Shown here piece by piece: positions 26,841 through 35,246 of a stretch of 64,000 nucleotides of DNA (position 1 is the stretch's first letter; each line of letters starts with the position of its first letter). This DNA comes from Bradyrhizobium lablabi. GTDB lineage: Bacteria; Pseudomonadota; Alphaproteobacteria; Rhizobiales; Xanthobacteraceae. Where the stretch lies: NCBI RefSeq assembly GCF_900141755.1, contig NZ_LT670844.1, forward strand, positions 3,286,001 through 3,350,000, in the 5' to 3' direction. Both the position numbers and the translations under genes were made by a program. The notes beneath the pieces are model-generated. The model had not been told where the DNA came from and did not search any database. It saw nothing but the letters and a program-made list of their open reading frames with translations.

Positions 26841-27782
26841 CTATGCGGCCGTTGCGTTAACCTCGATCCATTTTGCGATGTTGGCCGCGGCGTCGCCGTA
26901 GAAGGTCCGATAAAGATCTTCGGTTACGTAGCCGATGTGAGGCGTCGCGAGGACGTTCTCCAGCTTCCGGAAGGGGTGATCTAGACCCAACGGCTCCACC
27001 TCGAATACGTCGACCGCGGCCCCGGCTATCCTACACGCCTGCAGAGCTTCGATCAGGGCAGGCTCGTCGACGATTGGACCTCGTGACGTGTTGACGAGTC
27101 TCGCCGTCGGTTTCATGAGCGCGAGTTCGGGCGCCCCGATCAGGCCTCTGGTGCGCTTGCTGAGGACGAGGTGGACGGTCACGATATCGGCTTCGCGGAA
27201 CAGCGTCTGCTTGTCGACGAGGATAGCGCCGGCCGCGCTGGCCTTCTCTTCGGTCAGGTTCTGACTCCACGCGATCACCCGCATACCGAAGGAGAGACCG
27301 ATGCGCGCGACTTCCTTTCCGATGTTGCCCAATCCGACGACGCCCAAGCTCTTGCCTCGGAGGTTTGAGCCGAGGTCAATCTGCCACCCGCCGGCCTTCA
27401 GCGAGGCTGCCTCCCGGTCGATGCGCCGCATGCTCGCCAAGATCAGCGACCAGGTGAACTCGATGGTCGGCGTGGCGTCGTAGCCGGTCGCGGTCACCAT
27501 GATGCGGCGCTCGGCTGCGGCTTCCATGTCGATCGAGGCGTTGCGCGGTCCCGTTGAAGCGATCAGCCTGAGCCGGGGTAGCTGGCTCAGAATCTCCTTC
27601 GTCAGCGGAGTGCGTTCGCGCATCACGCAGACGACGTCGAACGGACGCAGCCGCTCGACGACGGCTGCCGGATCAGCCAGGTGGTCGTTGAAGACCGTGA
27701 TCTCCGCGTGCCGCCGCACGGCGGACCAGTCAGCGAGTTGTAGCGCTACGTTCTGATAGTCGTCGAGGATCGCTACCTTCAT
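26841..27782 (-). CDS. D-2-hydroxyacid dehydrogenase family protein
   Basis: The 313-residue NAD-dependent D-isomer-specific 2-hydroxyacid dehydrogenase has the nucleotide loop LGVVGLGNIGKEVARIGLSF, the catalytic Arg region VNTSRGPIVDEPALIEAL and the C-terminal His motif ATPHIGYVTED. GGAGG lies 6 bases before the ATG. It would interconvert a 2-oxoacid and D-2-hydroxyacid. It is 12 bp from the upstream alpha/beta hydrolase, so the two are co-transcribed. Confidence 0.87.
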   Translation of the reverse strand: MKVAILDDYQNVALQLADWSAVRRHAEITVFNDHLADPAAVVERLRPFDVVCVMRERTPLTKEILSQLPRLRLIASTGPRNASIDMEAAAERRIMVTATGYDATPTIEFTWSLILASMRRIDREAASLKAGGWQIDLGSNLRGKSLGVVGLGNIGKEVARIGLSFGMRVIAWSQNLTEEKASAAGAILVDKQTLFREADIVTVHLVLSKRTRGLIGAPELALMKPTARLVNTSRGPIVDEPALIEALQACRIAGAAVDVFEVEPLGLDHPFRKLENVLATPHIGYVTEDLYRTFYGDAAANIAKWIEVNATAA

Positions 27783-27794
27783 GGATGTCCTCCG

Positions 27795-28622
27795 TCACCT
27801 TCGTTCGGCGGCAAAAAACTCGGCCAAAGCTCCGGTCACCGCCTTGGGGTCGTTCTCCATCGGAATGTGGCCGGCCGACTTGATCCGGACGAGCCGCGTC
27901 TCCGGGATTTCCCGTGCGTAACGTTCGGCATAGTCGACCGTCTGGAATCCGTCGTCTTCGCCCCAGACCAGAAGTTTGGGCATCTTTGATTGCAGCAGAG
28001 CCGGCAGCATCTCCATGGTGTAGCGATGGTCGGCTGCGCCCGCGAGCGCCAGCCATGAGCGGGCAACCCTCGGGTCCGTCCAGGGTTCAAGATATTCGCT
28101 GATCTCGGCTTCGCTTGCGGGGCGCCCAAGCGCCTTCACGACGGACACGCGACGCGCGGCCAGAACGTCATCCCGCGTCGTGGCGGCAGCCACCGCCGGA
28201 TCCCGAAAGCGGGCAACGCCGGGTACCGGCCACGAATCGTACATGATGCCGTTCACCACGGCCACGCGCGGCACCTCCACGGTTCCTGCGAGCGCCAGAT
28301 GCTGCGCCACCCCTCCGCCAATGTCATGGCCGGCGACCATGACCGGCCCCTCATGCCCGAGCGCTTCGAGGAAACGCACGAGCCAGGCGGAGAGACGCGG
28401 GACCGAAGCCTCGCTCAGGGTGAGTTCGCCTCCGGAGCGGCCGAAGCCGGGGAAATCGACCGCCACCGGGCGAAGGCCCGCCGCGGCGATGCCGTCGAGC
28501 ACGGGCTGCCAGACGCGGCTCCAATAGGTGCCATGAAGCAGGAGCACCAGGGAACCGCCCTTGCCGGCGGTCAGATAGCTGATCGGAACGCCGCCTACGT
28601 CGATTGTCTTGCGCCTCGTCAT
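27795..28622 (-). CDS. Alpha/beta hydrolase (epoxide hydrolase-like)
   Basis: The 275-residue alpha/beta hydrolase has LLLHGTYWSRVWQPVLDGIA for the oxyanion region, nucleophile elbow VAGHDIGGGVAQHLA with aspartate, and the C-terminal GEDDGFQTVDYA and SAGHIPMEND for the acid and histidine. The aspartate nucleophile suggests epoxide hydrolase or dehalogenase chemistry rather than an esterase. Its start overlaps the stop of the cupin gene (ATGA), so the two are translationally coupled and probably act on the same compound. Confidence 0.85.
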   Translation of the reverse strand: MTRRKTIDVGGVPISYLTAGKGGSLVLLLHGTYWSRVWQPVLDGIAAAGLRPVAVDFPGFGRSGGELTLSEASVPRLSAWLVRFLEALGHEGPVMVAGHDIGGGVAQHLALAGTVEVPRVAVVNGIMYDSWPVPGVARFRDPAVAAATTRDDVLAARRVSVVKALGRPASEAEISEYLEPWTDPRVARSWLALAGAADHRYTMEMLPALLQSKMPKLLVWGEDDGFQTVDYAERYAREIPETRLVRIKSAGHIPMENDPKAVTGALAEFFAAERR

Positions 28623-29176
28623 CGGACGATCCTCCTGACATGATCCTTGCCGAGCCCGACGGCTTCATAGTGGCTGGTCGCGTGCTCGAGCTTGGTGAAA
28701 ACATCTTCGTATCCGAGCGCCTCGCCGTAGGGATCGACATAGGTGTATCCACCCGTCACGTGAAAGAGCGTGGCCATTTCCTTCACGTCGTCCGGAACGA
28801 CGAGCGTGTGCGTCTCGCCGGGCGGCTCGAATGCGTAGTCGCCTGGGGTCGCGATCCAGTCGTGCTCAAGGTAGCGCCATTTTCCGCGCAGCGTGAAGGC
28901 GTGCACCGGTCCGGAATGGCGGTGACGCGACAGCACGCCCGAGGACCGGACCCTGAGGATGTTGATATAGTAGCCCTGGCTCACATTCAGGACGAGCGGC
29001 CTGAAGGCAACGGTCGGCGACTGCGGCACCCATTCGCGTTCGTCCCCGTCAAGTTCCAGCGCGGAGCCGACGAACACATCCGGCACCATGCCTGCGGGCT
29101 GGGGTTTCTGGTACGCGATCTTGCTCTGATCGATGGTCCGGCGCTCGGGTGCCTGCTGTGAAGACGTGATCGTCAT
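28619..29176 (-). CDS. Cupin dioxygenase, 2,4'-dihydroxyacetophenone dioxygenase-like
   Basis: The protein of about 185 residues is a cupin with metal-binding pattern SRHRHSGPVHAFTLRG, then WRYLEHDWIATPGDYAFEPP and GETHTL. This resembles the 2,4'-dihydroxyacetophenone dioxygenase family, Fe-dependent enzymes that cleave a C-C bond next to a carbonyl. The ATG at 29176 is chosen because GGAGGAGAAA lies directly before it. The family match is from memory of its characteristic HRH...WRYLEHDW pattern. Neighbouring hydrolase, hydroxyacid dehydrogenase and GST genes support an aryl-ketone or similar catabolic role (inference). Confidence 0.8.
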   Translation of the reverse strand: MTITSSQQAPERRTIDQSKIAYQKPQPAGMVPDVFVGSALELDGDEREWVPQSPTVAFRPLVLNVSQGYYINILRVRSSGVLSRHRHSGPVHAFTLRGKWRYLEHDWIATPGDYAFEPPGETHTLVVPDDVKEMATLFHVTGGYTYVDPYGEALGYEDVFTKLEHATSHYEAVGLGKDHVRRIVR

Positions 29177-29227
29177 TTTCTCCTCCATCATGCAATGGGG
29201 CCGTCGGAAGATTTCCACTCGTTGCCG

Positions 29228-29932
29228 TCAGCCTGCCGGCGCTCTGCTGGCGGTCTGTCCGAACAGGATCTTCTTCCCTTCCTCGGTAACGGCGGGACGG
29301 CTCGAGTACGGCTCGCCTCTGGCGTAGGCCCGCTGCGTCCCGGGGCGCTCGCGCACCGTGTCGAACCAGCGCCGCAGGTTCGGGAAGTCATCCAGATTCT
29401 GCTGCTGGCGCTTCCAGGGAACGATCCAGGGATAGGAAGCCATGTCGGCGATGCTGTACTCGTCGCCGGCGACGAACGTGCGGTTTTCGAGATGATGATC
29501 GAGCACGCCGTACAGACGGTTCGTCTCCTTCACGTAGCGGTCGATCGCGTAAGGAATTTTGCTTGGCGCGTAGATGCCGAAATGGTGGTTCTGTCCGGCC
29601 ATCGGCCCTAAACCACCCACTTGCCAGAACAGCCACTCCATCGCGGTCTTGCGGCCGCGGACGTTCTTCGGCAGGAAGCGGCCGGTCTTGTCGGCGAGGT
29701 ACAACAGGATGGCGCCCGACTCGAACACGCTGATCGGTTCGCCGCCGTCGGACGGTACGGTATCGATGATCACCGGCATGCGGTTGTTCGGCGAGATGGC
29801 GAGAAAGTCGGGCTTGAACTGATCGCCGGCGCTGATGTCGACCGGGTGGATCGTGTAGTCCAGTCCCGCTTCCTCCAGGAACATCGTGATCTTGTGACCG
29901 TTCGGCGTAGGCCAGTAGTAAAGGTCGATCAT
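29228..29932 (-). CDS. Glutathione S-transferase (YfcG/nu-class-like)
   Basis: The 234-residue glutathione transferase has an N-terminal thioredoxin fold (LYYWPTPNGHKITMFLEEAG), the glutathione-binding NNRMPVIID and VFESGAILLYLADKTG, and a helical C-terminal domain (YSIADMASYPWIVPWKR). The TPNGHK motif is typical of the YfcG/YghU-like nu class, which has disulfide reductase activity. GAGGAG precedes the ATG. It is the first intact gene behind the decayed ahpD copy and may be driven by the promoter that copy left behind. Confidence 0.88.
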   Translation of the reverse strand: MIDLYYWPTPNGHKITMFLEEAGLDYTIHPVDISAGDQFKPDFLAISPNNRMPVIIDTVPSDGGEPISVFESGAILLYLADKTGRFLPKNVRGRKTAMEWLFWQVGGLGPMAGQNHHFGIYAPSKIPYAIDRYVKETNRLYGVLDHHLENRTFVAGDEYSIADMASYPWIVPWKRQQQNLDDFPNLRRWFDTVRERPGTQRAYARGEPYSSRPAVTEEGKKILFGQTASRAPAG

Positions 29933-30013
29933 TTCCGTCTCCTCTGCTTGTCCGCCAAGTGCGAGGCCGCGGGCCCTGCCCCTGCCGGTGGCAAGGTGCG
30001 GCCTCGGTCGCGG

Positions 30014-30203
30014 TCAGGCGGCGCGCTTCAGCTTCCCCGGCGCTCCACTCCGCGCCCTTCATGAACGGATCAAGTGGCGTCTGCGCGAGGTGGTTGGTGT
30101 AGTTCGAGATCAGCTTGGTCGCGGCGAGGACGAGCACGTCGAGCACGGCGCGATTGTCGTAGCTCGTCGCCTTGAAGGCGTGAAGCGTGAAACCGTTGAT
30201 CAT
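30014..30203 (-). pseudogene. Decayed ahpD copy with internal deletion and frameshift
   Basis: It begins MINGFTLH exactly like the intact neighbour at 30963-31538, then jumps to AFKATSYDNRAVLDVLVLAA, TKLISNYTNHLAQTPLD and PFMKGAEW. Residues 9-136 of the parent (128 codons, including the CxxC) are missing. Near the end a one-base deletion shifts the frame; the shifted frame reads GKLKRAA and stops, matching GKLKPAA of the parent. The operator-to-start spacing upstream is the same as for the intact gene. Confidence 0.8.
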
Positions 30204-30285
30204 TTCTCGTTTCCTTGCGAATGATGTGGCGGTGACAAACTTGCGTGTCCGCCGGCGCCGGGGCAGTCGCTTTGGGGCAATATCA

Positions 30286-30306
30286 TTCATTCCTGTCCGG
30301 AATGAA
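30286..30306. promoter_or_regulatory. LysR-type operator candidate C (TTCATTCC-N5-GGAATGAA)
   Basis: This 21-bp element is a perfect inverted repeat with 8-bp arms around TGTCC. It overlaps the last codons and the stop of the ykgB gene, and is centred 93 bp before the start of the decayed ahpD copy. Confidence 0.68.
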
Positions 30307-30844
30307 CGAGCCCCCCGGTTTTCGAGCGCCGTGCGGCAGGGTCATGCTGGGCGACGCGCACCACGTCCTGCTTCAGGAGATAGAACGAGACGGCGAGCAG
30401 CACGACGTCCTTCATCAGGAACGGGACGTTGCCGGTCATTGCCGGAAATCCGGCCGCAGGATCCCAGCCGTCAGGCATGAACGGAATGATTGTGACCGTT
30501 GCGATGAAGGTCGCGGTCGAACCGGCGGCACCGAGAATTCCGAGCCGCTTGTCCCAGAACCCCGCAAGCAGCAGGGTGCCGAACGTCCATTCGGAGACAC
30601 CGAGAAACCAGCTTGCAGCCTGGTGGCCAAACACGGGGTACAGCCACCAGATCAGCGGACCGTTGCTGATGAAGGGCACGAGCCGCTCCGCCTCATACGG
30701 CCACCACTTTTGGTAACCGAAGAAGAAAAACATGATCACCATCGATGCGCGGACCAGGTGGTAGTCGAGATCCTCGGTGAGCACGCCGGACCGGCGCAGG
30801 ATCAGGACGAACGGGCTGACTGCTGTGTTGAGAATCGCGTTCAT
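30287..30844 (-). CDS. YkgB/RclC-family inner-membrane protein
   Basis: The 185-residue membrane protein of the YkgB (DUF417) family has about four hydrophobic segments, including VRASMVIMFFFFGYQKWWPY, LIWWLYPVFGH, SEWTFGTLLLAGFWDKRLG and FLMKDVVLLAVSFYLLKQDV. The E. coli member RclC belongs to the reactive-chlorine resistance regulon; its biochemical role is not well defined. AAGGAG lies 8 bases before the ATG. It stands behind an AhpD-like gene, and a close paralogue with the same partner lies at 37449-37955. Confidence 0.85.
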   Translation of the reverse strand: MNAILNTAVSPFVLILRRSGVLTEDLDYHLVRASMVIMFFFFGYQKWWPYEAERLVPFISNGPLIWWLYPVFGHQAASWFLGVSEWTFGTLLLAGFWDKRLGILGAAGSTATFIATVTIIPFMPDGWDPAAGFPAMTGNVPFLMKDVVLLAVSFYLLKQDVVRVAQHDPAARRSKTGGLVHSGQE

Positions 30845-30962
30845 TGTTGTAACTCCTTATGTCGAGCGTCGTCATGCAGTCGCTTCACGCGACCGCGGGG
30901 AAGTTGATTTCATTGGCGGACCTCGCCGCCCCCGCAAAGCGAGGGCGACTTTCTGACGCCGG

Positions 30963-31538
30963 TCAGGCGGCGGGTTTGAGCTTGCCGGGCGGCGTCCATT
31001 CGGCGCCCTTCATGAACGAATCGTTCGGCGTCTCGGCGAGGTGGTTGGTGTAGTTCGAGATCAGCTTGGTCGCGGCGAGAACGAGCACGTCAAGCACAGC
31101 GCGATTGTCATAGCCCGCGGCCTTGAAGGCAGCGACGTCGGCCTGGCTCACCACGCCGCGCTGGCGGGTGACTTTTGCGGCGAACTGGCGCAGCGCCTCG
31201 AGCTTCGCGTCGGCGATGGGGCGGCCTTCGCGGACAGCGGCGATCGCGGCATTGTCGACCTTCGCCATGCGCGAGAGGTTGGTGTGACCCGCCATGCAAT
31301 AGGTGCACTCGTTCTCGTAGATGATGGCGAGATAGACGATGTTGCGCTCCTGCGGCGTGAAACCCGTCTTCTCGGCAATGCCCCAGAGTGTGCTGTAGGC
31401 CTCGAGCGCCGCAGGGCTCTCGGCGAGGACGCGGTGCAGGTTGGGCACGAAGCCCCAGGCCTTCTGGACGCCGTTCAGAATCTCGGCAGAGGCTGCCGGC
31501 GCGGTGGCAGTCTCGTGAAGCGTGAATCCGTTGATCAT
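30963..31538 (-). CDS. AhpD-like carboxymuconolactone decarboxylase-family protein
   Basis: The 191-residue AhpD-like protein has the catalytic CxxC and histidine of the family at Cys78, Cys81 and His85 (NECTYCMAGHTNL). Such proteins are thiol peroxidase or alkylhydroperoxide-reductase partners. AGGGAG precedes the ATG. Operator candidate D is centred 92 bp upstream, so this is the likely first gene of the array running down to 22.2 kb. A truncated copy lies at 30014-30203, and a more distant relative at 36866-37402. Confidence 0.87.
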   Translation of the reverse strand: MINGFTLHETATAPAASAEILNGVQKAWGFVPNLHRVLAESPAALEAYSTLWGIAEKTGFTPQERNIVYLAIIYENECTYCMAGHTNLSRMAKVDNAAIAAVREGRPIADAKLEALRQFAAKVTRQRGVVSQADVAAFKAAGYDNRAVLDVLVLAATKLISNYTNHLAETPNDSFMKGAEWTPPGKLKPAA

Positions 31539-31621
31539 TTGTCTTCTCCCTTCTTGAACAATGTTAGCGCACCATCCCCCATTCCCCGGCGCTGCGGCAG
31601 ACGCGATCTGGCGATATGATT

Positions 31622-31638
31622 CATTCCGATGGGGAATG
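31622..31638. promoter_or_regulatory. LysR-type operator candidate D (CATTCC-N5-GGAATG)
   Basis: CATTCCGATGGGGAATG is a perfect inverted repeat with 6-bp arms, centred 92 bp upstream of the intact ahpD-like gene. Confidence 0.65.
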
Positions 31639-31769
31639 GACCTCTTCCAATCGATGACGCGGCTTTCCCTCTAGCGCGAGTTAAACGTTTTAAAATGTTG
31701 TTAAACGTGGAACTCGCAGGTCTGAAAAAGCCTGTTGCCCCATTAAGGCAGACGCCGGGCCACCGGATC

Positions 31770-32162
31770 TCAGATATCGCGGCGATTGCGCAAGATGATC
31801 AATTGGATGATGCGATCGTTATGAGGCGTGAAATAAAAGGCCAGGACGAGCGGGTCCGGCAAACCGCGTTTGTCAAAATTTCCATCAATATCGGCAGTGA
31901 CAATGAAATTGTCGTAGTGCCTCACGATTGTCGTAACTGCGATCGTCAGTTTTTCGCCGATGATGTCCCGTTCTGCCCAGTCCCTGATGGCCGCTTTGCC
32001 CCAGTAGTCCCGTAGCTGATCGTTGACAAGCGCGTCGTCGGCAAATGTGACCATCAACCGCTCCAGGTCGAAGCTGTTCGTAGCCTCGACAAAGGCTGCG
32101 ACTAAGGACGGAAGCGCAGTTGATGCATTGGTCGACGAACGGGGGCTTGGCATGTGGATCAA
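31770..32162 (-). CDS. NTF2/SnoaL-like protein
   Basis: The 130-residue protein has the NTF2-like pattern ATNSFDLERLMVTFADDALV near the N-terminus and DPLVLAFYFTPHNDRIIQLI at the end. No signal peptide is seen, so it is cytoplasmic, unlike the two secreted NTF2-like proteins near 10-12 kb. Members of this fold include small isomerases and polyketide cyclases. It precedes the ahpD promoter on the same strand, but the 231-bp gap with an operator argues for separate transcription. Confidence 0.75.
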   Translation of the reverse strand: MIHMPSPRSSTNASTALPSLVAAFVEATNSFDLERLMVTFADDALVNDQLRDYWGKAAIRDWAERDIIGEKLTIAVTTIVRHYDNFIVTADIDGNFDKRGLPDPLVLAFYFTPHNDRIIQLIILRNRRDI

Positions 32163-32360
32163 CGGCCATGGCGAATTGACGGCATTTCAACACCATGCCT
32201 CACTTAGTGAACCCTGGCTCCTTGTATCCTGTAAAAAATTGTAAAATCAGCAAGAGCGACTGTTCAGGCGCACTGGCGCGTTGGCAGTTCGGGGCAGCCG
32301 CAAATCGCTTCTGGCACGTCCAGCAAGGGCATCATCCGCACGCGTTGGTGCGACTTACGA

Positions 32361-35246
32361 TCATGACTGCAAATCTTCCAGGAGCGCGCGCGCCTGCTTG
32401 AGGTCTTCGGTTTGAAATCCTTCCGTGAAGCGGCCGTAGACGAGCGCAAGATTATGGCGAGCTTGATCCCGCTGCCCGCCTTCGGAAAGAAGGCGGGCCA
32501 AGGCCATTGCCGCCCTCAGCTCCAGGGCGAGCGCTGATTGGACGCGCGCGACTTCGATCGCTTCGGTCAGACAACCCATCGCCGACGCCCGGCCATGCCG
32601 CGGCATGGCCGCAAGAATCTGCGCTTTGATCCGCAGAAGTTCGGACATGTCGTACGTCGATCCGCAATCTGTCGCGCGCGCGATTGCGCCATTGACCGTG
32701 AGGAGGGCCTCCTCCACCTGCCCGGTCATGCGCAGGCCCTCGGCCAGCGCTCCCGCAAAAAGCGTAAGCAAGATATTCAGCTTTTTGGCGGATAGGGTAT
32801 CCAGCGCACTCCGCAGCAAGTCGACGCCGGGTTCCACTTCGTCGCGAGCAATGGCAAGGGCGCCCTTCAGTCCGAGGCCGGCGGCGCGGTACGGCTCGAT
32901 CGAGTGTCGTCTCGCATATTCGATGAGTCGTTCGACGTAGTCGCCGGCAATACGGAAGTCGCCGCTCCAGAAAAAGACCGGCGAACCGTAGGTCAGCGCG
33001 ACGCATATCGAAAGCGGGTTATCTCGGCTCACAGCTCCGTCGACGGCGTTTCTTGCGATACTGCGCGCCTGGTCGGAAAAGCCGCGCAGCCACAAGGTGC
33101 GGGCGAGGCTAATGGGAGCGTAGATGCGATGATCAAAGCCGAAGAAGTTCGGGATGACCATGCCAGGCGCGGCTGCGCGAGCCATGCCTCGCTCACCGTA
33201 AAATTGGGCCTCGGCCTGGTCTCCCATGAAATGGTAGCAAGTGCCGAGCATGAAGTCCGCGACTGCCAGGCCCGCCGGGTCTTGGGGGCCCTCCACGAGC
33301 GTTGCGCTCTGCTGCGCAGCCGCGAGCGCGGCACGGAAATCGCCAAGCCGCATGAGAAGCCGATACAAGCCGTAAAGAAGCTGCAATTGGTGACGCCGGT
33401 CGCCGAACGCCTCCTCCAGCGCAAGTCCGCGCTCGATCGCGGCGCGAACCTGGTCGGCGTTTCCGCTTATGTACATCGATGATAACGCAAGGGCCTCCTG
33501 AAGGATCATCTCCTGTCTGGTGCCACGGGCTGCGTCATCGAGGCAGGCGAGCGCACGTTCGCACCACCGGTCGCACTCCTCGAGCAGTGACAATCCGATG
33601 AACAGGGGCGCCGCCCAGGTAGCGAGCTCCACGCCGACGGCGACATCGCCGTCGGCAGAGAATGCCCATTCGAGCGCCGCCCGCACATTGCCAATGTGCG
33701 AGGCGTATCCCGAAAGGTCCTGCTCGCCGAACCTCGATTGAACGATTTCGTCGTGTTGGAGAAACTTGGAAAAAAAGCTCGCGTGCCGCCGGGCGACGCG
33801 ATTGGCTTCGTCCCGCTCGGCGAGCTTTGCTCCGGCATAGGCGCGTGTCGTGTCGAGCAGCCGATAATATGTCGGTCCATGTACCGGCGCAGTCGATATC
33901 AGCGATTTCGCGAGTAGGCTTCCGAGACTCTGTGTGGATCTCACCTCGTCTGTCTCCGTCTCGGACGCAACGGAGCAGGCGGCCTCGAGCGTGAAATCCC
34001 CCACGAACACCGAGAGCCTGCTAAGAACGGCCCTTTCGTGCTCGGGAAGCAGATTGTAGCTCCAATCGAGCATCGCGTTCAGCGTTTGGTGTCGGGGCAA
34101 CGCGGTTCGGCGTCCGTGCCAGAGCAGGCTAAAGCGATTGTCGAGCAGCTCCGCAATTCCACGAATCCCAAGAGAGCCGGCGCGACTGGCGGCGAGCTCG
34201 ATGGCGAGTGCGATTCTATCAAGTCGGCGGCAGATCGTGGCGACGATCGGCGCTTCGACGTCGCTCAGAGTTGCGCTATAGCCGCCGGCCGCTGCCCGCT
34301 CCATGAAGAGCTGAGCAGCCGGGTATCTCAGCACTTCCGCGGCAGTCAGATCGGCATGTCCGGGCGGACAATCAAGTGAATACAACAAGTGGACGCGCTC
34401 ACCTTCGACACGCAGCGCTTCGCGGCTGGTCGCCAGGATATGCGCGTGTGGTGCCTCGCTGACGACCCGTTCGGCCAACGCCGCTGCCGAGTCGATCACG
34501 TGCTCACAGTTGTCGAGAATCAGGAGGACCTTCTTGTCGCCGAGAAACGCGACAAGACTGCCGAACGGGTCGTGGGCCTGAACCATGAACCCGAGCGCCG
34601 AGGCGACTGACGTTGCGACGAGCTGGGGATTGGTCAACGCACTCAGATCGACAAAGAAAACCGCGCCGCTGAAACCGTTCAATAACGCATGCGCGACGGA
34701 AACGGCAACGGTCGTCTTGCCTATGCCGCCCGGGCCGACGATGCTCACGAAGCGCCCCATGATGAGCTGCTCCGATACGGCTCGAACGGCTTCATCTCGA
34801 CCGACGATTCGCGCCAATCGCGGCGGTAGCTTCCTCGGTCGCCCGCCGTCAGCGTGTCCTTCGACCGTAATCGACGGCCCTATCGAGCGTGTGACGGGCG
34901 CGACAAAACAATAGCCGCGACCGGCAACGTTTGATATGTAACGAGCCCCCTCCTCTCCGCCGAGTGCTTTCCGTAAGGTGGCAATCTGTACGCGGAGATT
35001 GGCCTCATCCACCGTCACATTCGGCCACGCGATTGTGAGCAATTCCTTGTAGCTGACGACTTCCCCTGCCCGCTCTGTCAGCGCAATCAGGGTGTCCAGG
35101 GCGCGTCCGCCGAGCGGTACTGGATCGTCAACCTTCTTGAGAAGCCTCTCGGCGAGAGACAGGCTGAACGGGCCAAAGGAAAGCACGTCCTTGGCCTGGA
35201 AGTCACGACGACCAGTCATGTGCTCTTGCGTCGGCATCCCGGACAT
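32361..35246 (-). CDS. Winged-helix transcriptional regulator with AAA/NB-ARC ATPase and TPR-like domains
   Basis: The 961-residue regulator begins with an OmpR-type winged-helix domain (about residues 20-115: VSYKELLTIAWPNVTVDEAN, ISNVAGRGYCFV). Next is a STAND-like ATPase with P-loop GPGGIGKTTV at 171-180 and Walker B LLILDNCEHV at 241-250, then a long helical TPR-like region. It lacks a receiver domain, so activity is probably gated by nucleotide and ligand binding rather than phosphorylation. Start codons at 35246, 35237 and 35219 are possible. It lies between the ahpD array and the RclR-like gene; its targets are unknown. Confidence 0.85.
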   Translation of the reverse strand: MSGMPTQEHMTGRRDFQAKDVLSFGPFSLSLAERLLKKVDDPVPLGGRALDTLIALTERAGEVVSYKELLTIAWPNVTVDEANLRVQIATLRKALGGEEGARYISNVAGRGYCFVAPVTRSIGPSITVEGHADGGRPRKLPPRLARIVGRDEAVRAVSEQLIMGRFVSIVGPGGIGKTTVAVSVAHALLNGFSGAVFFVDLSALTNPQLVATSVASALGFMVQAHDPFGSLVAFLGDKKVLLILDNCEHVIDSAAALAERVVSEAPHAHILATSREALRVEGERVHLLYSLDCPPGHADLTAAEVLRYPAAQLFMERAAAGGYSATLSDVEAPIVATICRRLDRIALAIELAASRAGSLGIRGIAELLDNRFSLLWHGRRTALPRHQTLNAMLDWSYNLLPEHERAVLSRLSVFVGDFTLEAACSVASETETDEVRSTQSLGSLLAKSLISTAPVHGPTYYRLLDTTRAYAGAKLAERDEANRVARRHASFFSKFLQHDEIVQSRFGEQDLSGYASHIGNVRAALEWAFSADGDVAVGVELATWAAPLFIGLSLLEECDRWCERALACLDDAARGTRQEMILQEALALSSMYISGNADQVRAAIERGLALEEAFGDRRHQLQLLYGLYRLLMRLGDFRAALAAAQQSATLVEGPQDPAGLAVADFMLGTCYHFMGDQAEAQFYGERGMARAAAPGMVIPNFFGFDHRIYAPISLARTLWLRGFSDQARSIARNAVDGAVSRDNPLSICVALTYGSPVFFWSGDFRIAGDYVERLIEYARRHSIEPYRAAGLGLKGALAIARDEVEPGVDLLRSALDTLSAKKLNILLTLFAGALAEGLRMTGQVEEALLTVNGAIARATDCGSTYDMSELLRIKAQILAAMPRHGRASAMGCLTEAIEVARVQSALALELRAAMALARLLSEGGQRDQARHNLALVYGRFTEGFQTEDLKQARALLEDLQS

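Noticed and set aside
29388..30290. 300-codon minus-strand frame over GST and the ahpD remnant
   Set aside because: Only the middle (the ahpD remnant) is meaningful; the rest is out of frame with the GST gene and arginine-rich.
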